This document shows, in pieces, positions 56,601 to 64,000 of a stretch of DNA of 64,000 nucleotides. Position 1 is the first letter of the stretch. Each line of letters opens with the position of its first letter. The stretch is from Candidatus Pseudothioglobus singularis PS1. GTDB lineage: Bacteria > Pseudomonadota > Gammaproteobacteria > PS1 > Pseudothioglobaceae. The position numbers were made by a program, and so were the translations under genes. The notes beneath the pieces were generated by a model. That model had not been told where the DNA came from, searched no databases, and saw nothing but the letters and a program-made list of their open reading frames with translations. The stretch is taken from the NCBI RefSeq assembly GCF_001281385.1, contig NZ_CP006911.1, positions 124,001 through 188,000 of the forward strand, read 5' to 3'.

Positions 56601-56788
56601 ATTATGAGACAATATCCAAACTAAATTTTTAATTTGGAAAATAACTAAAGGAGATTTCAAATGAATAAGTATTTAAAAATAGTGTGCTTAACACTATTAA
56701 TGGGAATGGGATTTGGCCTTAGTAATATCGCTAAAGCCGACGGACATTCTGTCATGTTTGCTTCATGGGGTGGATCTTTTCAAGATGC
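56601..56788 (+). repeat. 188-bp exact repeat, block 1 (copy B)
   Basis: Second copy of the block at 54567-54754, base for base identical. It spans the leader and signal peptide region of the second binding-protein gene and stops where the two coding sequences diverge (56789). Confidence 0.95.
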
Positions 56789-57719
56789 GCTTAGATCTTC
56801 AATGCTAGCTCCCGCTGCCCAAGATTTAGGTATTGAAGTTAAAGAAGATACAACCAATGGTATTCAAGATGTCCGTGCTCAGATTTCAGCTAATGCTGTT
56901 GCCTGGGATGTAGCGGAAATGGAATTATCTGCTTGTGAAACACTTTCAAGAGATGGTATGTTAGAGCCTATCGACTACAAAATGGTGGATGCTTCAGGAA
57001 TCCCATCTGATTTGCGACAAGATAACTATATTGGCTTTATTAACTTCACTAAAGTCATTGCCTACAGAAAAGATAAGTTTGGTGATAATGGACCACAAAG
57101 CTGGGCAGATTTTTGGGATGTTGAAAAATTCCCAGGAAAGCGTGGTATGCATGGAAAAGTTAACTACAACTTAGAAGCTGCTCTTATGGCTGATGGTGTG
57201 CCTAAGAGTGAAATTTATAATGTTCTTTCTACTAAGAAAGGTCAGGAGCGTGCTTGGGCTAAACTTGCTGAAATTGTTCCACATGTGACAGTATGGTATC
57301 GTGGTGGTTCTCAATCAGCGCAGATTCTTCGCGATGGTGAAGTTGATGTAGTCCATATGGGTCATAATCGAGTTGAGAGTGTTGCAAACTCTGGCGTTGA
57401 TGTAGCTTATACTTTCCAAGATGGCACGATGGATGTTGATTGTCTTCTCGTTCCAAAAGGTGCGCCAAATTATTCTAATGCAATGAAGCTTATAAACTCT
57501 GTATTATCAGCTTCATCTCAAGCTACATTAGCTAAAACAATGCCTCTTGGCCCTGTAAACAAGTATGCATTTGATGCAGGTGTACTAAGCATTGAACAAG
57601 CAAAAAATGTTAATACTCATCCAGATAATTATGACAAGCAATTGTTAGTTGATCCAAATTTCTATATTGGTCAACTAGATGTTCTAACAGAGCGCTTTGA
57701 TACACTAATCCAGCAATAG
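56661..57719 (+). CDS. Polyamine-type ABC transporter substrate-binding protein, copy B
   Basis: A 352-residue paralog of the receptor at 54627, same length, signal peptide and domain plan. Between residues 44 and 136 and after 217 it differs (for example ELSACETLSRDG against ELSVCETLKQED), while the signal peptide and residues about 138-216 are identical in DNA. It is the copy nearest to the ABC ATPase and permease genes, 88 bp before the ATPase ATG. Divergence lies in parts likely to contact ligand, so the two receptors may bind different compounds. Confidence 0.88.
   Translation: MNKYLKIVCLTLLMGMGFGLSNIAKADGHSVMFASWGGSFQDALRSSMLAPAAQDLGIEVKEDTTNGIQDVRAQISANAVAWDVAEMELSACETLSRDGMLEPIDYKMVDASGIPSDLRQDNYIGFINFTKVIAYRKDKFGDNGPQSWADFWDVEKFPGKRGMHGKVNYNLEAALMADGVPKSEIYNVLSTKKGQERAWAKLAEIVPHVTVWYRGGSQSAQILRDGEVDVVHMGHNRVESVANSGVDVAYTFQDGTMDVDCLLVPKGAPNYSNAMKLINSVLSASSQATLAKTMPLGPVNKYAFDAGVLSIEQAKNVNTHPDNYDKQLLVDPNFYIGQLDVLTERFDTLIQQ
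57070..57307 (+). repeat. 238-bp exact repeat, block 2 (copy B)
   Basis: Second copy of the block at 55036-55273 inside the second receptor gene, base for base identical, with diverged sequence on both sides. Confidence 0.95.
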
Positions 57720-57729
57720 AAAGGATAAA

Positions 57730-57764
57730 ATATTAGGGTGTAGTAAAGTTTCTGCACCCAATAT
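57730..57764 (+). terminator. Hairpin after second binding-protein gene
   Basis: ATATT-A-GGGTGTAG (57730-57743) pairs with CTGCACCCAATAT (57752-57764), one bulged A and one G-T pair. It starts 10 bp after the receptor stop. A T-rich stretch (57770-57790) follows at some distance, so it may partly terminate or attenuate transcription before the ATPase gene, keeping receptor levels above transporter levels. Confidence 0.65.
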
Positions 57765-57807
57765 ATCTGTTTAATTTTTAATTTTTTTTAGGATTTAACC
57801 TAGGATA

Positions 57808-58914
57808 ATGAGTATGTCAAATACCGATCATGAAAATCAAAAATCTTTGCCTATTGGCATCAAAAGTTTAAGCAAATCCTATGGTGATGTCTACGCACTA
57901 GAGGATGTTTCATTAGACATTAAAGCTGGTGAATTTATCACACTACTTGGTCCATCTGGATCAGGAAAAACAACTTTACTGATGACTATAGCAGGTTTTG
58001 TTAGTCCAGATCAAGGCAGTATTTACTTTGGCCAGCAAGAGATGACTATGACACCCCCTCATATGAGAGGATTGGGGATGGTATTCCAGAATTACGCTCT
58101 ATTTCCATTTATGTCGGTTGCTGAAAATGTTGGTTATCCACTTCGTGTTCGTGGAATGTCTGAGACTGATCAAAAAAAGAAAATTGACGCAGCTCTTGAA
58201 ATGGTTCAACTGGAAGGATATGGTGAGCGAAGAATCCATCAGCTTTCTGGTGGTCAAAAGCAGCGCGTAGCTCTCGCTCGTGCAATGGTCTTTGAGCCTA
58301 AGATTATTTTGATGGATGAGCCTCTATCCGCCTTAGACAAAAAGTTACGAGAGCATATGCAAATAGAACTTAAGGCACTTCATCAAAAACTTGAAGCAAC
58401 TATTGTTTATGTAACTCATGACCAGCGAGAAGCATTGACTATGTCAGATCGTATTGCAGTTATTAATAATGGGCGTCTTGTTCAGGTTGATGCTCCAAAG
58501 GCACTTTATGATAATCCTAAAGACCTATTTGTTGCTGACTTCATTGGAGAATCAGTTCTTCTTCAACTAGAGAATTCAAAAGATGGCCTTATTTTAAGAG
58601 GCCAGCCTTTAAAGATGAATAACCCTCAGCCGAAAGGAGTTGATCCATACTGTCTTGTTATTCGTCCAGAGCTTTTAGTTATGTCCAATTCAAAGGCTGA
58701 TACAGTGAACGATCTTTCAGGAATAGTCAGTGCATCAGTCTATCAAGGAGAAAGTGTACTGGTATTGGTAGACCTAGGTAAGGATACTAAAATTAGTGTC
58801 AGATTGCCTGCCAGCAAGTCACAAAGTAGCAACAATATTCCTGAAGTAGGTAAGCCAATTCAACTTGGCCTTCATGCTGAAGATGTCATTATCGTTGAGG
58901 GAACTGTTGAATGA
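57808..58914 (+). CDS. ABC transporter ATP-binding protein, PotA-like
   Basis: A 368-residue ATPase of the spermidine/putrescine type. Walker A is GPSGSGKTTLL (near 49), the Q-loop VFQNYALFPFMS, signature LSGGQKQRVALARA, Walker B ILMDEPLSALD, and the His switch VTHDQREALT. A C-terminal TOBE domain follows (about residues 290-365). It drives the two permeases downstream. Its stop overlaps the next ATG (ATGA). Confidence 0.93.
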   Translation: MSMSNTDHENQKSLPIGIKSLSKSYGDVYALEDVSLDIKAGEFITLLGPSGSGKTTLLMTIAGFVSPDQGSIYFGQQEMTMTPPHMRGLGMVFQNYALFPFMSVAENVGYPLRVRGMSETDQKKKIDAALEMVQLEGYGERRIHQLSGGQKQRVALARAMVFEPKIILMDEPLSALDKKLREHMQIELKALHQKLEATIVYVTHDQREALTMSDRIAVINNGRLVQVDAPKALYDNPKDLFVADFIGESVLLQLENSKDGLILRGQPLKMNNPQPKGVDPYCLVIRPELLVMSNSKADTVNDLSGIVSASVYQGESVLVLVDLGKDTKISVRLPASKSQSSNNIPEVGKPIQLGLHAEDVIIVEGTVE

Positions 58915-59807
58915 ATATAGTTGCCAATAATCATTTAGAAGGAGTTAATAGCAAGGCTCTTGCAAAAGCACGTCGAAAAGAGGGCAGGTTATTTTTTAAT
59001 CTATCACTTCCATCTCTTATCACCATTTTGATTGTTGTATTTATTCCAGTATTCTGGCTTTCATCTCTCTCATTTTTTGACCGTGCTGGTGTTTTCTCTT
59101 GGGAAAATTATGATCGAATTTTTCAAAGCCAACTCTATATCAAAACATTCATAGTTACCCTCAAAATTAGTTTTATTACTCTGTTCTTTTGTATACTTCT
59201 CGGGTATCCACTATGTTACTGGTTATCGCAACTTCCTGACCGATTGGCAGGAATTCTTATGGTTTTTGTTTTGTTACCATTTTGGACTTCAATTCTTGTT
59301 CGAACATATGCCTGGCTGGTTATTCTTCAACGCAATGGAATTATTAACGACACCCTTATTTCAATCGGCTGGATTGATGAACCCCTTCAATTAGCGCATA
59401 ATTTAACCGGAAGTATTATTGGTATGGTTCATATTTTATTACCATTTTTTATCCTTCCACTATTCGCTTCGATGCGTTCAATTGATACTAATTTCATTAG
59501 AGCTGCAATTAGTCTAGGGTCAACTCCTCGTGGAGCATTCTGGCGAGTTTTCTTTAAAATGTCTTTGCCTGGTTTTTTTGCTGGCACAGTTCTGGTATTT
59601 GTTCTCGCATTGGGTACTTATGTAACCCCCGCATTGCTTGGCGGTGGAAAAATACAGATGCTTGCTCAACGAATAGATTCAACTATTATGCTGTATTCGA
59701 ACTGGGGCGCAGCAAGTGCTCTAGGTGTAGTTCTTCTGATTTTGGCGTTTGCCACTATCTGGATTTTCAATCGTGCCTTTGGCATTGATAAATTATTTAT
59801 GAGGTAG
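58911..59807 (+). CDS. ABC transporter permease, PotB-like
   Basis: A 298-residue inner-membrane permease with about six helices. The EAA loop is RAAISLGSTPRGAFWRVFFKMSLPG near residue 200, the site of contact with the ATPase. LLPFWTSILVRTYAWLVILQ is a family signature. It overlaps the ATPase gene by four bases and is 5 bp before the next permease. Confidence 0.92.
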   Translation: MNIVANNHLEGVNSKALAKARRKEGRLFFNLSLPSLITILIVVFIPVFWLSSLSFFDRAGVFSWENYDRIFQSQLYIKTFIVTLKISFITLFFCILLGYPLCYWLSQLPDRLAGILMVFVLLPFWTSILVRTYAWLVILQRNGIINDTLISIGWIDEPLQLAHNLTGSIIGMVHILLPFFILPLFASMRSIDTNFIRAAISLGSTPRGAFWRVFFKMSLPGFFAGTVLVFVLALGTYVTPALLGGGKIQMLAQRIDSTIMLYSNWGAASALGVVLLILAFATIWIFNRAFGIDKLFMR

Positions 59808-59812
59808 GAAGA

Positions 59813-60628
59813 ATGGCTGCAATCGAAATGGTAGGTAAAAGAAAATATAATAATCTCTGGCTGGGAGTTGCTGGAGTTTGCATACTTTTTTTTCTTTCAC
59901 TTCCCACGTTAATCGTAATTCCGATGTCTTTTTCTGGAGCCTCTTATCTAGAATTTCCTCCTGAGTCTTGGTCGTTTCGTTGGTATGAGTCTTATTTTGG
60001 ATCGAGTGAGTGGATGAGATCTACAAAAACGTCCTTGCTCGTAGCCTTTTTGACTACACTTATTGCAACTCCATTAGGTTCTTTGGCAGCATACGGTTTA
60101 ACATTTACTTCTGCAAGAGTAAGGAATGCTTCTCAGCTTCTTGTCGTCATTCCAATCCTGGTGCCAGTTATACTTATTGCGATTGGTGTATTTCATCTTT
60201 ATGCAAAACTGGGTCTAAATTACACAATCACTGGAATCGTTATTGCCCATACTTCATTAGCAGTTCCATTTGTTATCATTACTGTACTTGCTGGGTTAAA
60301 AAATTATGATTTTAATCAAGAACTTGCTGCTCGAAGCCTTGGCGCATCTCGTCCAAGAGCTCTATTAACGATTACACTTCCACAAGTTAAGTTTTCAATC
60401 CAGACGGGCGCATTGCTTGCTTTTATAACCTCACTCGATGAGGTAGTTGTTTCGATGTTTGTTTCGGGTGGAGAAAATGCGACAATCACTCGTCGTATGT
60501 TTAATTCTTTGAGAGACCAAGTGGACCCAACAATTGCTGCAATATCAACTTGTCTGATTTTTGTCTCTGTCAGCGCTTTAGTTACTGTAATTATTTTTAA
60601 TAGAAATCAAAATAAGGATCAATCATGA
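59813..60628 (+). CDS. ABC transporter permease, PotC-like
   Basis: A 271-residue second permease with about six helices. The EAA loop is AARSLGASRPRALLTITLPQ near residue 177. MSFSGASYLEFPP near the N-terminus is family-typical. With the PotA-like and PotB-like genes it completes the transporter; either receptor could feed it. Ureohydrolase genes start 57 bp later, so it is probably the same transcript. Confidence 0.92.
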   Translation: MAAIEMVGKRKYNNLWLGVAGVCILFFLSLPTLIVIPMSFSGASYLEFPPESWSFRWYESYFGSSEWMRSTKTSLLVAFLTTLIATPLGSLAAYGLTFTSARVRNASQLLVVIPILVPVILIAIGVFHLYAKLGLNYTITGIVIAHTSLAVPFVIITVLAGLKNYDFNQELAARSLGASRPRALLTITLPQVKFSIQTGALLAFITSLDEVVVSMFVSGGENATITRRMFNSLRDQVDPTIAAISTCLIFVSVSALVTVIIFNRNQNKDQS

Positions 60629-60685
60629 TTACTCAGAGCATATCAATAATATTTTTGCAGCTATTTAATTTTAGGTTGAAATCTT

Positions 60686-61645
60686 ATGAGTAAAAATTTT
60701 GGTGAATCTACAACTGCTAGTGCTACTTATGCTGGATTTTCTGAGAAAAATCTAGAAGAAGTTACTAAAGGAAGTATTGTTGTTTTTGGCGCACCTGCTG
60801 ATTCCACTTTGCCTAGACGAAGTGGATCTTCAAATGGGCCTAAAGCAATTCGTCAAGCGACTATGAATGCTCTGACCAGTTATTTTAACTCACCATCAAA
60901 AACAGTGGTCTCACTTGACACAGGAAAGACCAGGCGTTTTAAGAGTGAAGTGATTGGTATTGATCTGGGTGATCTTTCTGACTGCATTGAAGTAACAACA
61001 GAGACTTTGAAACAAATTGATCAGTTAACTGCTGGAGTGCATGATCAGGGTGGATTGCCAGTTCTCTTGGGAGGGGATGGACGAATTCTAGAGGGAATGA
61101 CTACTGGACTGCAAAGCTCCTCTAGTGAATTAGGGCTTCTCGTGATATCAAACCGACTCGATATTCCAAAAGCAAATGGTTTGACCTCTAAAACCCTTTC
61201 ATCACTGCTCTCAATTAGTTCTAAATCTGACAACTATCCTATCCTTACTATAGGTACTAATGGCATTCAGCCTCATGAAAACTGGAAAGAAATAAAAAAG
61301 GTTCATGGAAACATTATTTCAGCTGAAGATATTCATGATCAAGGAGAAGAGATTGCTTTAAATGCGATTCAGCAATTCTCTCTTAAGAATAATCAAATTT
61401 TATGCGTAATAGATGCTGGAGTTTTAGATACTGGATTCGCAGCTGGAACTCCTGGCCTTAATGTAGGCGGTTTGACTCCATTGCAGCTAATAGAGATTCT
61501 ATCTAAAGCTAATATAGCTTCAAAGTTAGTTGGCATTTGTGTATCAAATGTTGCACCTTTGCTTGATGCTCGAGGCCATACTCAATATGCTGTAGCTGAG
61601 GCACTTTTAGCAGTAATGGGTGAGCGACTTTTTGAGGAAATTTGA
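60686..61645 (+). CDS. Ureohydrolase-fold paralog 1, degenerate metal site
   Basis: A 319-residue member of the arginase/agmatinase fold. It keeps RSGSSNGPKAIRQA near residue 45 (family GPxAIR), LLGGDGR at 128-133, and an AAGTPGLNVGGLTPLQ block near 252 typical of agmatinases. However, His of GGDH is Gly132, the DAHxD segment reads NRLDI (156-160), and SxDxDxxDP reads CVIDAGVLDT, keeping D243 but with Gly245. Most Mn ligands are lost, so it is probably not catalytic alone. It starts a four-gene run. Confidence 0.75.
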   Translation: MSKNFGESTTASATYAGFSEKNLEEVTKGSIVVFGAPADSTLPRRSGSSNGPKAIRQATMNALTSYFNSPSKTVVSLDTGKTRRFKSEVIGIDLGDLSDCIEVTTETLKQIDQLTAGVHDQGGLPVLLGGDGRILEGMTTGLQSSSSELGLLVISNRLDIPKANGLTSKTLSSLLSISSKSDNYPILTIGTNGIQPHENWKEIKKVHGNIISAEDIHDQGEEIALNAIQQFSLKNNQILCVIDAGVLDTGFAAGTPGLNVGGLTPLQLIEILSKANIASKLVGICVSNVAPLLDARGHTQYAVAEALLAVMGERLFEEI

Positions 61646-61647
61646 AG

Positions 61648-62583
61648 ATGAGTTCAGTAGATTCAATTCTTTCAATGCAATCAGTGCCCTCCTTTTTTGG
61701 TGCTCCTATTGGAGATATAGAAGATCTTTCTGAAGAAAAAATAGCTCTTACTGGGCTTTTTTGTGATCATTTTTCGGGTGGTGAGCCTGGCGCAAGATAT
61801 GCAGCTCGGCAATTAAGGTATGCATCTTTACCTCTGCTAATACATGGTCAAAATATTTCTCCATCTAATAATATTATTGATATTGGCGAACTCAATGTTT
61901 TTCCTATTGAGCCAATGAAAACGCAATCAATTCTTAAAGAACAGAGTTTTAGAATTCACCAAACAGGAGCTAAACTTCTCGCACTTGGTGGAGACTATAG
62001 CCTTATTCCTGCTTTAGTTTCTGGCCAGTTAAAGGCAAGGCCTGATAGTGATTTAAAGATTATTAGAATTTCACGTAATTTGGATACAGTAGAAATCTCA
62101 AATCCTCAACAAAAACCACTTAATCGTTCATGTGCAACAAGACAGCTTGGTGACTACTGCGGTGGATCAAAATCAATTGCTCTTTTAGGGGTTAGCGATT
62201 CAAGCTCCTTGGAGGAGTATGAATATTTAGTTGATAGTTTTGTTCGTTCTGCGCAACAACTTTCTTCATCTTTAGCTGGGCTAACAGAGCAAATACTTGA
62301 TGGCTTGCCAGGCAAAAATATTAGTTTCTATCTTAGTGTAGATGTCGATGTTCTTTCAATTCCCTCTATTCGCTCTAACTCTCCATACCTTGGAACTGGG
62401 CTGACACCAAAGCAGTTGACTTCACTCATTCTTGAATTAGGAAAACTGCCCATTATTGGTGCCGATGTAACCGGATACATACCAGATCTAGATATTTCTG
62501 GGAGTGCAGCTAGTGTCACTGTTGTTGAAATTATTAGAAGTGTTATTGAAGCAATGTCTCAGGAGAGCGTCCTATGCCGTTGA
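61648..62583 (+). CDS. Ureohydrolase-fold paralog 2, degenerate metal site
   Basis: A 311-residue paralog. GGDYS (114-118) has Tyr117 in place of the metal His; the DAHxD region reads SRNLD (142-146); the third motif SVDVDVLSIP (230-239) keeps both Asp residues but lacks the following DP. LGTGLTPKQLT near 248 is the agmatinase-like GG(L)TxxQ block. I chose the ATG at 61648, with GAGGAAA upstream, over a TTG at 61642. It overlaps the next gene by 10 bp, so coupled translation is likely. Confidence 0.72.
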   Translation: MSSVDSILSMQSVPSFFGAPIGDIEDLSEEKIALTGLFCDHFSGGEPGARYAARQLRYASLPLLIHGQNISPSNNIIDIGELNVFPIEPMKTQSILKEQSFRIHQTGAKLLALGGDYSLIPALVSGQLKARPDSDLKIIRISRNLDTVEISNPQQKPLNRSCATRQLGDYCGGSKSIALLGVSDSSSLEEYEYLVDSFVRSAQQLSSSLAGLTEQILDGLPGKNISFYLSVDVDVLSIPSIRSNSPYLGTGLTPKQLTSLILELGKLPIIGADVTGYIPDLDISGSAASVTVVEIIRSVIEAMSQESVLCR

Positions 62584-63569
62584 GAACTGCTCCATTACCT
62601 CGTATGGCTGGCCATTTATCATTTATGAGATCAGTAAGGGCAAAGGTTGAAGACTTATCATCAGGAACGTTAGCAGTCATTGGTGTTCCAATGGAAGGTA
62701 GTAAAAATCTTAAATCTGGTGCACGTTTTTCTCCCTTATCGATAAGAGAAACTTCAGTCTATTTTGGTTGGTATGCGAACCCACAATTTAGTAATCCAAT
62801 CAACATTGATGAGCATGAGGTATTTGATACATCATCAATCAACGAGCGATTATTTGATCTTGGAGATATTCCAATTTTAGGGCAAACTAAATTAAAAGCT
62901 GAAGAGCTTATTAATCATTCTATTGCACAAATATATAATCGTAATGCAACAAGTATTGTCCTTGGTGGGGATAGTAGCATTATTTCTCCTGTTTGCAGAG
63001 GTATTGCAAATGGAAAGTCTGCTGCATATATTCAAATTGGAGGGAAGACACCAGGCACTTCGAATATAAAGCTTGATCATCAATCTTCTGCGCCTCTTTG
63101 TTCTCTCTTGGCAAGTGGTGAAGTCAAGCTGGAAGATACATGTATTCTAGCCCCAGCTGAGAATCCATCTGTAGAATTTTTGAAGGAGCTATCAGGCGTT
63201 GGGGCAAAAATATTTTCATCAAGCCAACTTAAAGATATGAACTCTAAGGAGATTGCCGATTTAAGCCTAACATTATCGAACCGTGAGTTACCAGTAATCG
63301 TTAATCTGGATCTATCATCGGTATCTTCAGAGCTTCATGGTATGTCTGAACAGCCAATATTTAATGGAATGAGCCTAAAGTTGTTAAGGCAAGTGCTAGT
63401 CGCACTCGCTAGTGCACCAATAGCTACCTTAATTTTGACGGGTCATAACCCTACAATAAATGGACTAAGCGTTGTCAAAACTGGCCAGCGCCTAATTGTT
63501 ACTGCACTAGTTGGATACCTCTGTTCACGTCTTGGACTTATGAATGATTTCAACTCAAATGAAAATTAA
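62574..63569 (+). CDS. Ureohydrolase-fold paralog 3, degenerate metal site
   Basis: A 331-residue paralog. Early SGARFSPLSIRE near 48 corresponds to GxRFGPxAIR. GGDSS (131-135) has Ser134 for the His; the DAHxD region reads IQIGGKTPG, no ligand retained; the third motif VNLDLSSVS keeps D246 only. FNGMSLKLLRQVL replaces the usual GG(L)T block. It is the most eroded of the set. Length is retained, so it is under selection for fold, not a pseudogene. Confidence 0.7.
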   Translation: MPLRTAPLPRMAGHLSFMRSVRAKVEDLSSGTLAVIGVPMEGSKNLKSGARFSPLSIRETSVYFGWYANPQFSNPINIDEHEVFDTSSINERLFDLGDIPILGQTKLKAEELINHSIAQIYNRNATSIVLGGDSSIISPVCRGIANGKSAAYIQIGGKTPGTSNIKLDHQSSAPLCSLLASGEVKLEDTCILAPAENPSVEFLKELSGVGAKIFSSSQLKDMNSKEIADLSLTLSNRELPVIVNLDLSSVSSELHGMSEQPIFNGMSLKLLRQVLVALASAPIATLILTGHNPTINGLSVVKTGQRLIVTALVGYLCSRLGLMNDFNSNEN

Positions 63570-63591
63570 AAAAAGGAGCAAACTCTAACTT

Positions 63592-64000
63592 ATGTCAAAT
63601 TATCCAAAAATGAATCCCGTTGCTCGCTCTCTTTTTAGCGCACCACTTGGATCTCCAGAAGAGATTCAGTCTGGAACACTTGGGGTTGTGGGAATGCCAT
63701 CTGACTGGACACACTCAAGCCGTGTTGGAACTCGCTTTGGTCCAGATGCACTGAGGGCAGCAACTACAGAAATATCTAAATTGATGTCAAATGAACAAAC
63801 TGAATTTTTCGATCCTATTTTGAAAAATGTGCTTCGAAACCGTCAAGATAAATGGATTATTGATTGTGGTGATGCTGATATTTTTCCAGATTGTGTGGAA
63901 GATACGACTGAGTCTATTGCCTCAATGACACAAGCTATTACAGCTGCCGGGGGAATACCTCTTGCATTAGGCGGTGATCATTATAATGGTTATCCGGCAT
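63592..64000 (+). CDS. Ureohydrolase (agmatinase/arginase family), partial, intact GGDH
   Basis: The first 136 residues of a fourth member, cut by the window end. It keeps SSRVGTRFGPDALRAAT near 42 (canonical GxRxGPxAIR) and LALGGDHY (125-131), with the metal-binding His130. The N-terminus MSNYPKMNPVARSLFSAP resembles that of paralog 3. It is preceded by AAAAAGGAGC. It is the likely catalytic subunit; the DAHxD and SxDxD motifs are beyond the window. Confidence 0.82.
   Translation, partial: MSNYPKMNPVARSLFSAPLGSPEEIQSGTLGVVGMPSDWTHSSRVGTRFGPDALRAATTEISKLMSNEQTEFFDPILKNVLRNRQDKWIIDCGDADIFPDCVEDTTESIASMTQAITAAGGIPLALGGDHYNGYPA

Noticed and set aside
60625-60693. A 22-codon frame (MITQSISIIF...) between the PotC-like gene and paralog 1
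   Set aside because: It starts at an ATGA overlap, but the peptide has no recognisable motif and runs into the next gene; likely chance.
60686-63569. Calling ureohydrolase paralogs 1-3 pseudogenes
   Set aside because: Frames are intact, spacing is operon-like and lengths are conserved; loss is confined to metal-site residues.

Overview
This window is low-GC, densely packed bacterial chromosome: genes overlap or abut, intergenic gaps are short, and there are no insertion sequences, phage genes or CRISPR arrays. The housekeeping set (lptC/lptA, rpoD, prs, ispE-tRNA-Gln, orn, priA, ybeY, tilS, accA, lpxB, aat, lptM-lysA) is gammaproteobacterial. The streamlined style, a pyrophosphate-type phosphofructokinase next to adk, and heterotrophic methylated-amine genes suggest a marine SUP05/Arctic96BD-19 (Thioglobaceae-like) bacterium. 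That placement is inference; I could not test it by search.

Layout. 1-5800: a minus-strand operon of fused 5-oxoprolinase/hydantoinase, a DUF1989 protein and a truncated DMT permease, with a divergent DMT permease. 6000-12900: a betaine-demethylase-type reductase, the complete heterotetrameric sarcosine oxidase soxBDAG, and a PhnZ/MIOX-like HD-domain protein. 12900-18600: dsbB, cfa, thiE, lptC/lptA, adk and PPi-PFK. 18600-32400: an IRED-like reductase, yrfG, cysS, rubredoxin, leuB, a DNA glycosylase, a beta-hydroxyacid dehydrogenase with a PhyH dioxygenase, nudE, aat, lptM, lysA, yhbY, lpxB, nadC, cysQ and a peptidase E-like gene. 32400-45900: tRNA-Ile2(CAU), rpoD, prs, gpx, tRNA-Gln overlapping ispE, orn, trpD, pepP, rsmE, proC, gph, bioA, priA and ybeY. 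45900-49240: a peroxide-response island (OxyR-like regulator, rubrerythrin, Fe-S oxidoreductase, DUF3501). 49250-53570: tilS, accA and three exporter genes (LysE-type, DMT, LysE-type).

53650-64000 is the most unusual part. A divergent IclR regulator faces two paralogous polyamine-type periplasmic binding proteins with matching promoters and palindromes, separated by an alpha/beta hydrolase. An ABC ATPase, two permeases and four tandem ureohydrolase-fold (arginase/agmatinase) genes follow. The first three ureohydrolase paralogs have lost most metal ligands; the fourth, cut by the window end, keeps the GGDH motif. The two binding-protein genes share long blocks of exact nucleotide identity inside otherwise diverged sequence, which looks like gene conversion. 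Together this reads as an uptake and hydrolysis system for a guanidino or polyamine-like compound, possibly with a hetero-oligomeric enzyme in which pseudoenzyme subunits support one active subunit.

Smaller points worth attention: a five-copy pentanucleotide repeat touching the start codon of the demethylase reductase, an ispE stop codon inside the tRNA-Gln D-arm, an OxyR-like protein with a displaced second cysteine, and a protein-like tail continuing in frame after the stop of the IRED-like gene.
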